Translations under genes and position numbers: made by a program
Notes under the pieces: generated by a model
Seen by the model: only the letters and a program-made list of their open reading frames with translations
What the model was told of the DNA's origin: nothing
The model's database searches: none
Shown: positions 1-6,745 of the stretch, in pieces
How positions within the stretch are numbered: the stretch's first letter is position 1
How the letters are laid out: every line of letters starts with the position of its first letter
Assembly (NCBI GenBank): GCA_030636245.1
Contig: DAOVXI010000043.1
Location: 1 to 10,167 of the forward strand
Reading direction: 5' to 3'
DNA from: Deltaproteobacteria bacterium
Lineage (GTDB): Bacteria; Desulfobacterota; GWC2-55-46; DRQE01
DNA: 10,167 nt

Positions 1-1
1 A

Positions 2-1447
2 ATATCTATCTATTCAATTTCTTCAGGTGACAAAATTTCTCGAACCCCGGAGGAAAGTATCCGCGCGGCAAAAGAGATAAAAAGCAAGTGGCTTGACGAA
101 GGGCTTCCTCTGAAACGTTACAGGGGGATGATGCCGTTTACCCCGTGGGGGAGGTTCATACCCGAAAGAGTAAAAAATGGAACAGTGGTGGCTACGCCAT
201 TGTCCCAAGAGAAGAAAGAAAAGGCCCGGAACGAAGCGTCGGAGAAGAAGGAAGAGGAAGAGAAAAAGAAGCGTAACCGTTATCTTACCAAAAAAGAAGA
301 CGTTAATGAAAAAGAGAACGAAGAGGGACTTACTCTAAATATCTATGACAAGATCATGAGCTGGGCGCAGTTCGTGAATGTAAGACGTCCATTTGATGAT
401 GAGCCTGATAAAGAAAACAATAAAAAGGCTGATGAGATGGAGGAGCTTTCAACGGCAAATTTGGAAAAAACTACAACTACTTATTTTGATGCCGACCTTG
501 AGATGGAGAAGCAAGACAAGGAGTTAATCGAAGAGGTAATACCCGACAAAGATGGAGTTACCTATACCTACCCTGAGTGGGACTACACAACCAAGCGTTA
601 TAAGGAAAACTTTTCAATCGTTACCGAGTCAATATTGGAAGGTGACAGTGAAAAAATAGTTATTGATATACTGGAAGAAAAGAAGGCTATGGTAAAGGAG
701 GTCAAGCGAAAGTTTGAGGCCTTAACGCCAACCTCTAAACTTCTTCGACGCCAATTTGAGGGCGACTCGATAGATATTGATGCTGCCGTAGAAGCGGTAG
801 TTGACCTTGCCGCGGGTAAAGAGCCGGAAGAGGGGCTCTATACCGCTCACAGAAGGACAGAGAAGGATATCTCCTCACTCTTTCTCGTTGATATGAGCAT
901 GTCTACGGACGCATGGGTTAAGGATAGAAGGGTAATTGACCATGAAAGAGAAGCTCTGATAATACTTTGTGAGGCGATGCAAAAACTTAAGGACAGGTAT
1001 GCGGTCTATGGTTTCTCGGGTCAGACGCGTAAGAACGTACGTGTTTTTCAGCTAAAAAGTTTCAAGGAAAAGTACGGAAGTAATGTAAGAGAACGTCTCG
1101 CGGGACTTATTCCTTATCATTATACCAGGATGGGACCTGCCATAAGGCACGCTACAAAAGAATTAAAGAAGGAACCCTCTAAGGTAAAGCTACTTTTTCT
1201 CCTTTCTGATGGGAAACCGAACGATGTAGATAGCTATGAAGGGCGTTACGGCATAGAGGATACAAGGATGGCTATAAAGGAGGCGGAGAGCGAAGGCATC
1301 GTTCCCTTCTGCCTTACGGTGGACACAAGCGCCCATGAGTATCTTACGCGACTTTTCGGAAAGGGTAACTATGTTGTTACCTCAAGCGTGGATAAGCTTA
1401 CAAAAACCCTGCCCGATCTTTACGCAAGGATAGCAAGAAATCTGTAA
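2..1447 (+). CDS. NorD/CbbO-like VWA-domain protein (5' end cut by window)
   Basis: The reading frame is open to the left edge: the 42 codons before the ATG pair at 128/131 contain no stop, so neither ATG is likely the real start and the gene is partial (481 visible codons). A Lys/Glu-rich low-complexity stretch follows (roughly visible residues 65-110). Next come YPEWDY, typical of NorD proteins, and a C-terminal von Willebrand A domain. The metal-site (MIDAS) motif is DMSMS at codon 297, with a Thr at about codon 375 (TRMGPA) and SDGKPND at about codon 402. The tail DSYEGRYGIEDTRMAI then PFCLTVD is characteristic of NorD. In known systems NorD or CbbO works in the cytoplasm with a MoxR-family AAA+ ATPase (NorQ/CbbQ) to activate a metalloenzyme such as nitric oxide reductase or Rubisco. 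No such partner is visible here; it could lie upstream of the window. The family call is firm, but the client enzyme is unknown. Confidence 0.85.
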   Translation: MSIYSISSGDKISRTPEESIRAAKEIKSKWLDEGLPLKRYRGMMPFTPWGRFIPERVKNGTVVATPLSQEKKEKARNEASEKKEEEEKKKRNRYLTKKEDVNEKENEEGLTLNIYDKIMSWAQFVNVRRPFDDEPDKENNKKADEMEELSTANLEKTTTTYFDADLEMEKQDKELIEEVIPDKDGVTYTYPEWDYTTKRYKENFSIVTESILEGDSEKIVIDILEEKKAMVKEVKRKFEALTPTSKLLRRQFEGDSIDIDAAVEAVVDLAAGKEPEEGLYTAHRRTEKDISSLFLVDMSMSTDAWVKDRRVIDHEREALIILCEAMQKLKDRYAVYGFSGQTRKNVRVFQLKSFKEKYGSNVRERLAGLIPYHYTRMGPAIRHATKELKKEPSKVKLLFLLSDGKPNDVDSYEGRYGIEDTRMAIKEAESEGIVPFCLTVDTSAHEYLTRLFGKGNYVVTSSVDKLTKTLPDLYARIARNL

Positions 1448-1598
1448 AACGTTACCCGCCTCCTGAGATTAGAAGTCCGCACTGTGATGTACCTGTGTCG
1501 CTACTTACCTGTTAGTTGAAAACCCGAAGATCGTAGCCCTTTCCCCCGGATGTTTTTATTGTTGATCCTTAGGGTAAAAGGAGAACCTGCTATTCTTG

Positions 1599-1970
1599 TT
1601 AGTGAATTAAGCTCTTTAATGTTTCGTGTAGTTCTATGACCTTAAATGGTTTCCCGAGCCGGCAGGTAGCTCCAGGGATCTCCTCTTTTTTTATTTCAAC
1701 AGAATCATACTCAGATGCTAGGATTATTATAGGTATGTCTCTGCACGAACTGACCTCCCTGATTTTTCTAACAAGGGACATTTTATTTATATCTGATATG
1801 CATACATCTAGGATCACTAAGCTTGGGATAAGACCTCTCTCAAGTTTGGTTATGGCTTCCATGCTGTCTTCCGCTTGAATTATAGCGTATTCTTCCGAAG
1901 CATTAAGTGCAATGGATATCATCCTTGTCATAAGTGTCGAGTCTTCTACTAGAAGAGCGCTTCTCGCCAT
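1599..1970 (-). CDS. Single-domain response regulator (degenerate REC)
   Basis: 123-residue receiver with no output domain. The start is ATG at 1970, because AAAGGGGG lies six bases upstream; the longer frame to 2036 begins at a TTG that is part of a candidate promoter instead. Visible receiver residues are the acidic pair E9-D10, phosphoacceptor D55 (VILDV) and K107 (GKPF). Two positions are unusual. The usual MPxMDG loop after the aspartate reads CISDINK, and the conserved Thr/Ser of the switch region is Ala85 (LAS instead of LTS/LTA). Phosphorylation chemistry may be possible, but the allosteric switch could be altered. It lies 119 bp downstream of a second stand-alone receiver on the same strand. 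CheY/DivK-type adaptors are the closest functional analogy; the partner kinase and target are unknown. Confidence 0.85.
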   Translation of the reverse strand: MARSALLVEDSTLMTRMISIALNASEEYAIIQAEDSMEAITKLERGLIPSLVILDVCISDINKMSLVRKIREVSSCRDIPIIILASEYDSVEIKKEEIPGATCRLGKPFKVIELHETLKSLIH

Positions 1971-2008
1971 TTTGGGCCCCCTTTCAACTGGTACGAAGTA
2001 TATGCCGT

Positions 2009-2036
2009 ACGATAAAAGTTCATTAAATCCTGTCAA
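2009..2036 (-). promoter_or_regulatory. Candidate sigma-70 promoter for the 1599-1970 receiver
   Basis: On the minus strand a perfect TTGACA (2031-2036) is followed by a 16-bp spacer and TATCGT (2009-2014, 4 of 6 consensus). Transcription would begin near 2002, leaving a short leader that contains the AAAGGGGG ribosome site. This suggests the small receiver can be expressed separately from the upstream receiver gene. Confidence 0.45.
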
Positions 2037-2089
2037 ATAAGATCAAACGGTTATATTTATCCACTTCTTTGTGGTGTTGAAGTTCCTGG

Positions 2090-2485
2090 CTATTGCTTTT
2101 TGTTTTCTTGTTCCATGAATTCAATGACAAAATTCCTAAATTCATTAATGTGAACCGGTTTTATAAGGTACTTCAAGTTGTATTCTTTAAAAAACGAGAC
2201 GACTTCCGCTTTATCATTAGATGTTATGAAGATGAAACGCTCTGCCATGAAGGCATACTTATCGATAGCTTGTTTATAGAATTCAATGCCGTCCATCAGA
2301 GGCATATCAACATCAGTGATAATAAGATCAGGTTTTTTATTGGTTTCTAATTTATGTAAAGCTTCCATACCGTTTTTTGCCTCCTTGAAACGGTAATCTC
2401 CTAAATCCATTAGTGCAAAGGACATGAATTTTGTCATGGCGACATCATCATCTACCAAAAGGACTCTAGTATCATGATCTTTCAT
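2090..2485 (-). CDS. Single-domain response regulator (CheY-like REC)
   Basis: 131-residue stand-alone receiver with a complete active site: acidic pocket D12/D13, phosphoacceptor D58 (TDVDMPLMDG), switch Thr88 (FITSND) and K109 (LIKPV). There is no DNA-binding or enzymatic output domain, so it probably acts by protein-protein contact or as a phosphorelay intermediate. The start ATG at 2485 has GGAG five bases upstream. It lies downstream of spoVG and upstream of the second, more degenerate receiver, all on the minus strand. No cognate kinase is identifiable in the window. HK1 and HK2 are HisKA_3 kinases, which normally pair with NarL-type regulators, so a partner elsewhere is more likely. 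Confidence 0.9.
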   Translation of the reverse strand: MKDHDTRVLLVDDDVAMTKFMSFALMDLGDYRFKEAKNGMEALHKLETNKKPDLIITDVDMPLMDGIEFYKQAIDKYAFMAERFIFITSNDKAEVVSFFKEYNLKYLIKPVHINEFRNFVIEFMEQENKKQ

Positions 2486-2615
2486 TAGATCTCCATTTGT
2501 CGTTAAAATCGATCAGTTTTTTGTCAAGGTGAGATTTCTTCTAAGATGATGAATTAATAATAGCCGCTCAAGAAGAGCACGCTGTTGTAATCATTGCGCT
2601 TTGAGTGAAAACTAT

Positions 2616-2642
2616 GATGAATGGTCAGGATGAATGGTCAGG
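2616..2642. repeat. Perfect 13-bp tandem direct repeat
   Basis: ATGAATGGTCAGG occurs twice with no spacer (2617-2629 and 2630-2642), and the preceding G also repeats. It lies in the 171-bp gap between the spoVG stop (2657) and the receiver start (2485), about 130 bp upstream of the receiver. It may be a paired activator or repressor site, or simple replication slippage. Confidence 0.8.
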
Positions 2643-2656
2643 TTTTTACTTTTTAT

Positions 2657-2992
2657 CTATGCGCTTGCAAATGTCGAGGGCCTTACGGTATTATTATGAG
2701 ACTTGTCCTCAACGCTGTCCTCGGTTTTCTTTTTACTGCTCCAAGCCTTATTGTATTCGACAAGGATATGATCTACGAGCATCTGCCTTGTGGTTTTGTC
2801 AATCGGGTGAGCTACATCGCGGTGTGAACCGTCCTTCATTTTTTTTGCCGGCATAGCAACAAACAACCCTGTGTTGCCTGAGATAACCTTAATGTCTCTG
2901 ACAACAAAGCAATTGTCAATTACGATCGACACAAATGCTTTGAGTTTTTCATCGTCTGACACCGTTAACACCTTCACGTCTGTAATATTCAT
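2657..2992 (-). CDS. spoVG: SpoVG family nucleic-acid-binding regulator
   Basis: 111 residues. The start is ATG at 2992, with AGGAGG eight bases upstream (3001-3006); an upstream in-frame ATG at 3034 lacks such a site. The SpoVG core is clear: MNITDVKV at the N-terminus, AFVSIVIDNCFVVRDIKVI, then the signature GLFVAMPAKK and DGSHRDVAHPI (residues 42-64). After about residue 86 comes a charged, low-complexity tail ending in STFASA that is not conserved in the family. SpoVG was named for septation and sporulation in Bacillus. Homologues in Staphylococcus, Listeria and Borrelia bind DNA and/or RNA as global regulators. Nothing here suggests sporulation, so a general regulatory role is the better reading. 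It is transcribed alone or as the first gene of a unit with the two downstream receivers. Confidence 0.95.
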   Translation of the reverse strand: MNITDVKVLTVSDDEKLKAFVSIVIDNCFVVRDIKVISGNTGLFVAMPAKKMKDGSHRDVAHPIDKTTRQMLVDHILVEYNKAWSSKKKTEDSVEDKSHNNTVRPSTFASA

Positions 2993-3023
2993 TGTAAATA
3001 CCTCCTGTTGTTTTCTTGTATTC

Positions 3024-3036
3024 ATGTGGTCCACAT
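3024..3036. promoter_or_regulatory. 13-bp palindrome at the predicted spoVG start site
   Basis: ATGTGG-T-CCACAT has perfect 6-bp arms and abuts the candidate -10 box (3037-3042). It therefore overlaps the expected transcription start, where a repressor operator would be effective. The function is inferred from position only. Confidence 0.4.
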
Positions 3037-3064
3037 TTTATATTACTTATATTTAGATTGTAAA
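3037..3064 (-). promoter_or_regulatory. Candidate spoVG promoter
   Basis: On the minus strand TTTACA (3059-3064) and TATAAA (3037-3042) are each 5 of 6 matches to the sigma-70 boxes, with a 16-bp spacer. Initiation would fall near 3030, giving a leader of about 38 nt that contains AGGAGG. Confidence 0.5.
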
Positions 3065-3110
3065 ACTAAACCCCTATAATCAATGGCCTTCGCTGTTAAA
3101 GTAGAACAAC

Positions 3111-3153
3111 TGTAATTTTCGACAAATAATTGTAACTTCCGATAGTTACAATT
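3111..3153. promoter_or_regulatory. Inverted and direct repeat cluster upstream of spoVG (possible operator)
   Basis: A perfect 9-bp inverted repeat, AATTGTAAC / GTTACAATT, occupies 3128-3136 and 3145-3153 with an 8-nt centre. A related direct copy, TGTAATTTTCGA (3111-3122) against TGTAACTTCCGA (3131-3142), matches at 10 of 12 positions with a 20-bp period, about two helical turns. The cluster lies about 50-90 bp upstream of the candidate spoVG -35 box. A terminator for the upstream regulator gene is less likely, because the minus-strand sequence after the stem has no T-run. Confidence 0.5.
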
Positions 3154-3261
3154 TATTATTTTTATAAGCTTTTATCAATCGGGTAGATGGTGCAAATTTT
3201 TTGTAAATTGAATGATGGATGTTTTAAATGGTGCGTCATTAGATAGGGCTCACATGAATAC

Positions 3262-3281
3262 AGTAGTACTATAGTAGTACT
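3262..3281. repeat. AGTAGTACT direct repeat with embedded inverted repeat
   Basis: AGTAGTACT occurs at 3262-3270 and 3273-3281 (11-bp period). The segment also contains AGTACTA-TAG-TAGTACT (3265-3281), a 7-bp inverted repeat. It lies in the 387-bp gap between the NarL-type regulator stop and spoVG. It could be a regulator site or a weak mRNA 3' hairpin; no T-run follows it on the minus strand. Confidence 0.5.
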
Positions 3282-3379
3282 TTCGGGTGATAGGTAGGGT
3301 AGCGTTCTAAGGTAGTGTGAATAAAGGTTGAAGATATGGGAAGTGCAACAGACCGTTATCTAATAAGAAATTTCATAGA

Positions 3380-4039
3380 TCATGTTTCGATAAGCTCTTT
3401 TTGTAAGGCTATTCTTGTAAGTCCACTTAGGTCATGTATGTCGAGTTTTTTCATGATGTTGGTTCTATGGGACTTGACTGTATGAGAGGAGATAAAGAGC
3501 TTATTCGCGATATCTTCGTTCTTCACTCCTAGGGCCAAGAGCTTAAGGATCTCTTTTTCCCGGCTGGTGAGGCTGTCAAAGGGTTCCGTGACTTGTTCTT
3601 TTTGTGCTACCTTCACAAGATTATTGAAAACCTGGTCTTCTATGGCGGGGCTTATATATCTTTTATTATCCATGATCTTCTCCACCGACTCCAGAACCTC
3701 AGAGGAGTCGGAACCTTTTAGCACATAACCCATGGCCCCTGCCTTTAAGGCATCCATCACATGGTGCTGCTCAGAGTGCATGGAGAGCATTATGATTTTT
3801 GTCTCAGGGAATTCCTTGGTGATCCGCTTGGCAGCCTCCAGACCGTTCATATTGGGCATGCCGATATCCATAAAAACGATATCGGGTCTCAGCTTGTTTA
3901 TGCCGTTCAATGCTTCTTCACCGTTTTCTGCTTCACCAATAACTGTGTATGTGGAATTCTTAATTAAGATGTTCTTTATGCCTTCCCTCATAAGGGGATG
4001 GTCGTCCACAATAAATATTTTTACTTTTTTCTTTTGCAT
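3380..4039 (-). CDS. NarL/FixJ-family response regulator (REC-LuxR HTH)
   Basis: 219 residues, with ATG at 4039 preceded by AAAGGGG six bases upstream. The receiver domain (about 5-120) has D12/D13, phosphoacceptor D58 (FMDIGMPNMNG), switch Ser86 and K108 (VLKG), so it is complete. The C-terminal LuxR-type helix-turn-helix (about 156-215) shows LTSREKEILKLLALG, then the recognition helix region SSHTVKSHRTNIMKKL. It should be a cytoplasmic transcription factor that dimerises and binds DNA when phosphorylated. It starts 23 bp after the stop of the HisKA_3 kinase HK1 and is almost certainly co-transcribed and paired with it. The first ten codons and leader of this gene are also found as a relic downstream of HK2, so HK2 may also feed into it. 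Targets are unknown; the repeat cluster in front of spoVG is one place to look. Confidence 0.95.
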   Translation of the reverse strand: MQKKKVKIFIVDDHPLMREGIKNILIKNSTYTVIGEAENGEEALNGINKLRPDIVFMDIGMPNMNGLEAAKRITKEFPETKIIMLSMHSEQHHVMDALKAGAMGYVLKGSDSSEVLESVEKIMDNKRYISPAIEDQVFNNLVKVAQKEQVTEPFDSLTSREKEILKLLALGVKNEDIANKLFISSHTVKSHRTNIMKKLDIHDLSGLTRIALQKELIET

Positions 4040-4740
4040 TGTTATCCCCTTTATCTTTGTCGCTACTGTTGAAAAGGTATGGTAAACGAAACCTCTGTGC
4101 CTTTACCTGCCTGAGAGTGTATATTTAACTCCGTGTCTAACGATACGGCCTGCTCGCGCATCATTAGTAAACCCAGCCCATGTTTGGTGTCAGTTTCTTT
4201 TTCGTCAAAGCCGACCCCGTCATCCGTTATAGACAACCTAAGCATATCATCATCGGTGTAGCAGGCAATATAAACGTTTGATGCCTCTGCGTGTTTAATA
4301 ATGTTCTGTAAGCATTCTTTTATAAGGCGGTAGATGGTCCGTTTGGAGTGTTCTTTCAATTTCTCTACGCTCATATCAATATCGAGGTTGATATTTATTC
4401 CCATGTTTTCCATAACATTCTCTTTATACCACTCAAGGGTGGGTATGAGACCTTTACTATCGAGGATAGAAGGGTAAAGTTCGGTGGTGATGGAGCGCGT
4501 CGTTTCAATGGTGTCTTGAAGTAGCGAAAAGGCTTTAGAGATAGCGCTGCTTCCTTCTTTATCATCCGGAGGGTACACCTCCAAACCTCTCTCCAGGTTC
4601 ATCTTTATCAGAACAAGGTTTTGACCTATGACATCATGGAGTATTTCAGAGAATCGCTTTCTCTCTCTGTCCTCTATTCGTGAGGTCTCTGTTATGAGCT
4701 GGTGGAGTTCATTGTTGAGCTCAAGGAGCTCGGTTTTCTT
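4011..4740. repeat. Duplicated segment, copy A (regulator start, gap and HK1 transmitter)
   Basis: This segment aligns without any gap to 6771-7500 at a constant offset of 2760 bp. It covers the first ten codons of the NarL-type regulator, the 23-bp intergenic gap, and the HATPase, HisKA_3 and preceding helix of HK1. By eye I count 10 mismatches in 4011-4200 (about 95% identity) and 17 in 4201-4320 (about 86%). Identity is lower again towards the 5' end of the kinase (15 mismatches in 4321-4380). Confidence 0.9.
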
Positions 4741-6537
4741 TTGAGAGAGAGCCTCTTCGGCCTTCTTGCGCTCGGTTATGTTAAGCTTGACCGCTACAAA
4801 ATGTGTGATCACTCCGGCATCGTTCTTTATAGGTGCGATGAGCGCGGATTCCCAGTAATGCATACCGTCTTTTTTGATGTTAAAAAATTCGCCTTCCCAT
4901 ACCTCGCCTGAGGTGATAGTTTTCCATAGGGCCTTGTACTCCTCCTCCGTGGTGTGGCTGGATTTTAATATGTCGGGGGTTTTTCCTATCGACTCATCGA
5001 ATGTATAACCGCTTACCCTGGTAAACTCGGGATTGACATACTCGATCCTCCCCTGCAGATCCGTGATTACGACCATTGCAGGACTCTGTTCTATGGCCCG
5101 TGATAGCTTGCGTATCTTTTCCTCGGCCTTTACTACTTCGGTTATGTCCTGAACCGTCCCAACCATCCTGAGCGGTTTGCCCTCTTGATCTCGAAAGACC
5201 TTTCCCACATCATGGACAATGTGCGTCGTTGCGTCAGGAAGCACTATGCGGTGTTGTATATCATAAGGCTCATCATCTTTTACCGCGCTATTTACCTTAC
5301 TTACAACAAGGTCTCTGTCCTCAGGGTGCACGATACGCAGGAAAGTATCATAGGTAGCATCGAACTCCTGGGGCTTAAGGCCGAATATCTTATATACCTC
5401 GTCGGACCAGGTAAGGTCACCCGTAACCATGTCCCAGTTCCAGTTTCCAATATGGGCAAGTCGTTGCGCTTCGGCAAGGTTATGCGTACTTAATTTGAGC
5501 TTTTCTATGGGGCGCGAAAGAAATTTTGATAAAATAATACTTAGTGCTATGACAGCAAGGATAACCAGGCCAGTAATGCCTATCAGTAAGATCGTTACTC
5601 TGTTGATCGGAGTAAAGGCCTCGACCTTGTCAACCGTTACTACGACATGCCACACGAATGGCATCCATTCCTCGCCCGAGACCCCTTTTTTAGAGCTCTC
5701 ATCCTTTATCCTGGTAAAGATATTATTCTTGAGCGGAGCATATGCACCCAAAGATGTATTGAATTGGTCGGTATTTTCGAACCACTCGAGCGATCGATGC
5801 TCTAAAAAATATTTTTTATAATCGATCCTATTTTTTTTTGGCGAGGAAGAGCTATGGATAACTATATCTCCTTGCGAATTGATCAAGAGGTTCTCACCGG
5901 TTTTTCCAAGAGGTAACTGGGATACGATATCAAGGAGTTCTTTGATCTTATAGTTTATCTTAAAGATACCGATAACTTTATCACCGTCAATTATGGGGGC
6001 AATAACCCCAAGGACCAGGGTGCCGATGCTCTCATCAAAGCCCCTGTTCTCCAGGATGACACTGCCCTTGCCTTTATTATAAGTTAGTTCCCACCAGCCT
6101 TCGTCTGCCTGAAAGTAGTCTGTCAGGGTTTTTGTCATTCCAATCGTTCTTCCGCGAGCATCGGTTACAATTATATCTCCATACCTCAATGTGTCATTAC
6201 TCTGATAACTCTTAATAAAGACGGAAAGATCGTTGTTTAAGATCTCCCTGGCATCTTCTGTCTGACCCTTGGCGTCAATCCATGCTTCGTTGATGCGCAT
6301 AATGTTATCTTGAGTGCTTTGTTTAAGGTTGTATTCACGGACAGTATTTTTCACGTAATCCAACGAAGCCAGATTTTTCACCTCGTTGATCCTCTCATTT
6401 ATTACAAGGTCTATCGTATGAGCTTTTTCTTGGGCTAGGCGTGAAAGGTTTGATCCGATCGAATTTTCGAAGATGTTCTGAAAGTTGTAAATGGAGATAA
6501 ACGAAGCAGTACCCAGAGGAATAAGGGCTATAAGCAA
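4063..6537 (-). CDS. Membrane sensor histidine kinase HK1 (Cache-PAS-PAS-HisKA_3-HATPase)
   Basis: At least 824 residues, counted from TTG at 6537. Domains: N-terminal membrane helix (about 1-20); periplasmic dCache-like sensor (about 25-310, with GWWELTYNKGKG and LGVIAPIIDGDKVIGIFK); second membrane helix (about 312-336); a short HAMP-like linker without a full HAMP; PAS 1 (about 352-470); PAS 2 (about 480-600); coiled coil; HisKA_3 with phosphoacceptor His634 (SEILHDVIGQNL); HATPase_c with N-box LIKECLQNIIKHA, G1 DDGVGFDE and G2 GLGLLM. All catalytic motifs are intact. The TTG start is poor: it has no ribosome site and would remove the positive residues before the first helix. The frame stays open to the stop at 6574-6576, and the natural-looking N-terminus (I)ISIRAKIFYVCLL would begin at ATC 6573 or ATT 6570, just after GGTGA. 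The start is therefore uncertain. It is in an operon with the downstream NarL-type regulator. Confidence 0.93.
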   Translation of the reverse strand: MLIALIPLGTASFISIYNFQNIFENSIGSNLSRLAQEKAHTIDLVINERINEVKNLASLDYVKNTVREYNLKQSTQDNIMRINEAWIDAKGQTEDAREILNNDLSVFIKSYQSNDTLRYGDIIVTDARGRTIGMTKTLTDYFQADEGWWELTYNKGKGSVILENRGFDESIGTLVLGVIAPIIDGDKVIGIFKINYKIKELLDIVSQLPLGKTGENLLINSQGDIVIHSSSSPKKNRIDYKKYFLEHRSLEWFENTDQFNTSLGAYAPLKNNIFTRIKDESSKKGVSGEEWMPFVWHVVVTVDKVEAFTPINRVTILLIGITGLVILAVIALSIILSKFLSRPIEKLKLSTHNLAEAQRLAHIGNWNWDMVTGDLTWSDEVYKIFGLKPQEFDATYDTFLRIVHPEDRDLVVSKVNSAVKDDEPYDIQHRIVLPDATTHIVHDVGKVFRDQEGKPLRMVGTVQDITEVVKAEEKIRKLSRAIEQSPAMVVITDLQGRIEYVNPEFTRVSGYTFDESIGKTPDILKSSHTTEEEYKALWKTITSGEVWEGEFFNIKKDGMHYWESALIAPIKNDAGVITHFVAVKLNITERKKAEEALSQKKTELLELNNELHQLITETSRIEDRERKRFSEILHDVIGQNLVLIKMNLERGLEVYPPDDKEGSSAISKAFSLLQDTIETTRSITTELYPSILDSKGLIPTLEWYKENVMENMGININLDIDMSVEKLKEHSKRTIYRLIKECLQNIIKHAEASNVYIACYTDDDMLRLSITDDGVGFDEKETDTKHGLGLLMMREQAVSLDTELNIHSQAGKGTEVSFTIPFQQ

Positions 6538-6618
6538 GCAAACATAAAATATCTTAGCTCTGATACTAATGATTTATCACCGTAAACTAGTTGAGGGATC
6601 TATATATTGATAAAGAAT

Positions 6619-6624
6619 ATTATA
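6619..6624 (-). promoter_or_regulatory. Candidate -10 box for the HK1-regulator operon
   Basis: A perfect TATAAT lies on the minus strand about 46-50 bp upstream of the putative ATC or ATT start of HK1. No good -35 hexamer sits at 16-18 bp (a TTGATT is 14 bp away), so activator dependence is possible. The inverted repeat at 6649-6679 lies just upstream. Confidence 0.4.
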
Positions 6625-6648
6625 CCGCGCATACTGCTAATCAAGAGT

Positions 6649-6679
6649 ATATATTAAAGATTAAAATAATTTAATATAT
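6649..6679. repeat. AT-rich 10-bp inverted repeat upstream of HK1 promoter
   Basis: ATATATTAAA (6649-6658) and TTTAATATAT (6670-6679) are perfect arms around an 11-nt centre. The centre of the repeat is about 40 bp upstream of the TATAAT at 6619-6624, the region where activators or AT-rich UP elements act. Chance occurrence is easier in such AT-rich DNA. Confidence 0.5.
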
Positions 6680-6745
6680 CTAAGAATACCACAAGTCATT
6701 CATTTGTCCATTAGACTGATTTTATATGTTGGTCAGGAGCCAGAT

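Noticed and set aside
1448..1598. Shared terminator between the convergent VWA gene and receiver
   Set aside because: I looked for a hairpin with a T-run and found only 4-bp pairings; nothing convincing in this 151-bp gap.
1971..2036. Longer N-terminus of the degenerate receiver starting at TTG 2036
   Set aside because: The extension matches no receiver start. The TTG is part of a TTGACA promoter-like box, and ATG 1970 has a strong ribosome site.
2522..2527. TTGACA on the minus strand upstream of the 2090-2485 receiver as a -35 box
   Set aside because: A -10 at proper spacing would be poor (TAACGA/AACGAC), and the start site would leave no room for the GGAG ribosome site.
2993..3034. Longer SpoVG start at ATG 3034
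   Set aside because: The extra 14 residues lie over the leader and the AGGAGG site. The family begins at the MNITDV position (ATG 2992).
5185..5821. Plus-strand ORFs opposite HK1 (about 100-130 codons)
   Set aside because: They are antisense shadows of a well-supported kinase, have no ribosome sites, and their translations show no domain.
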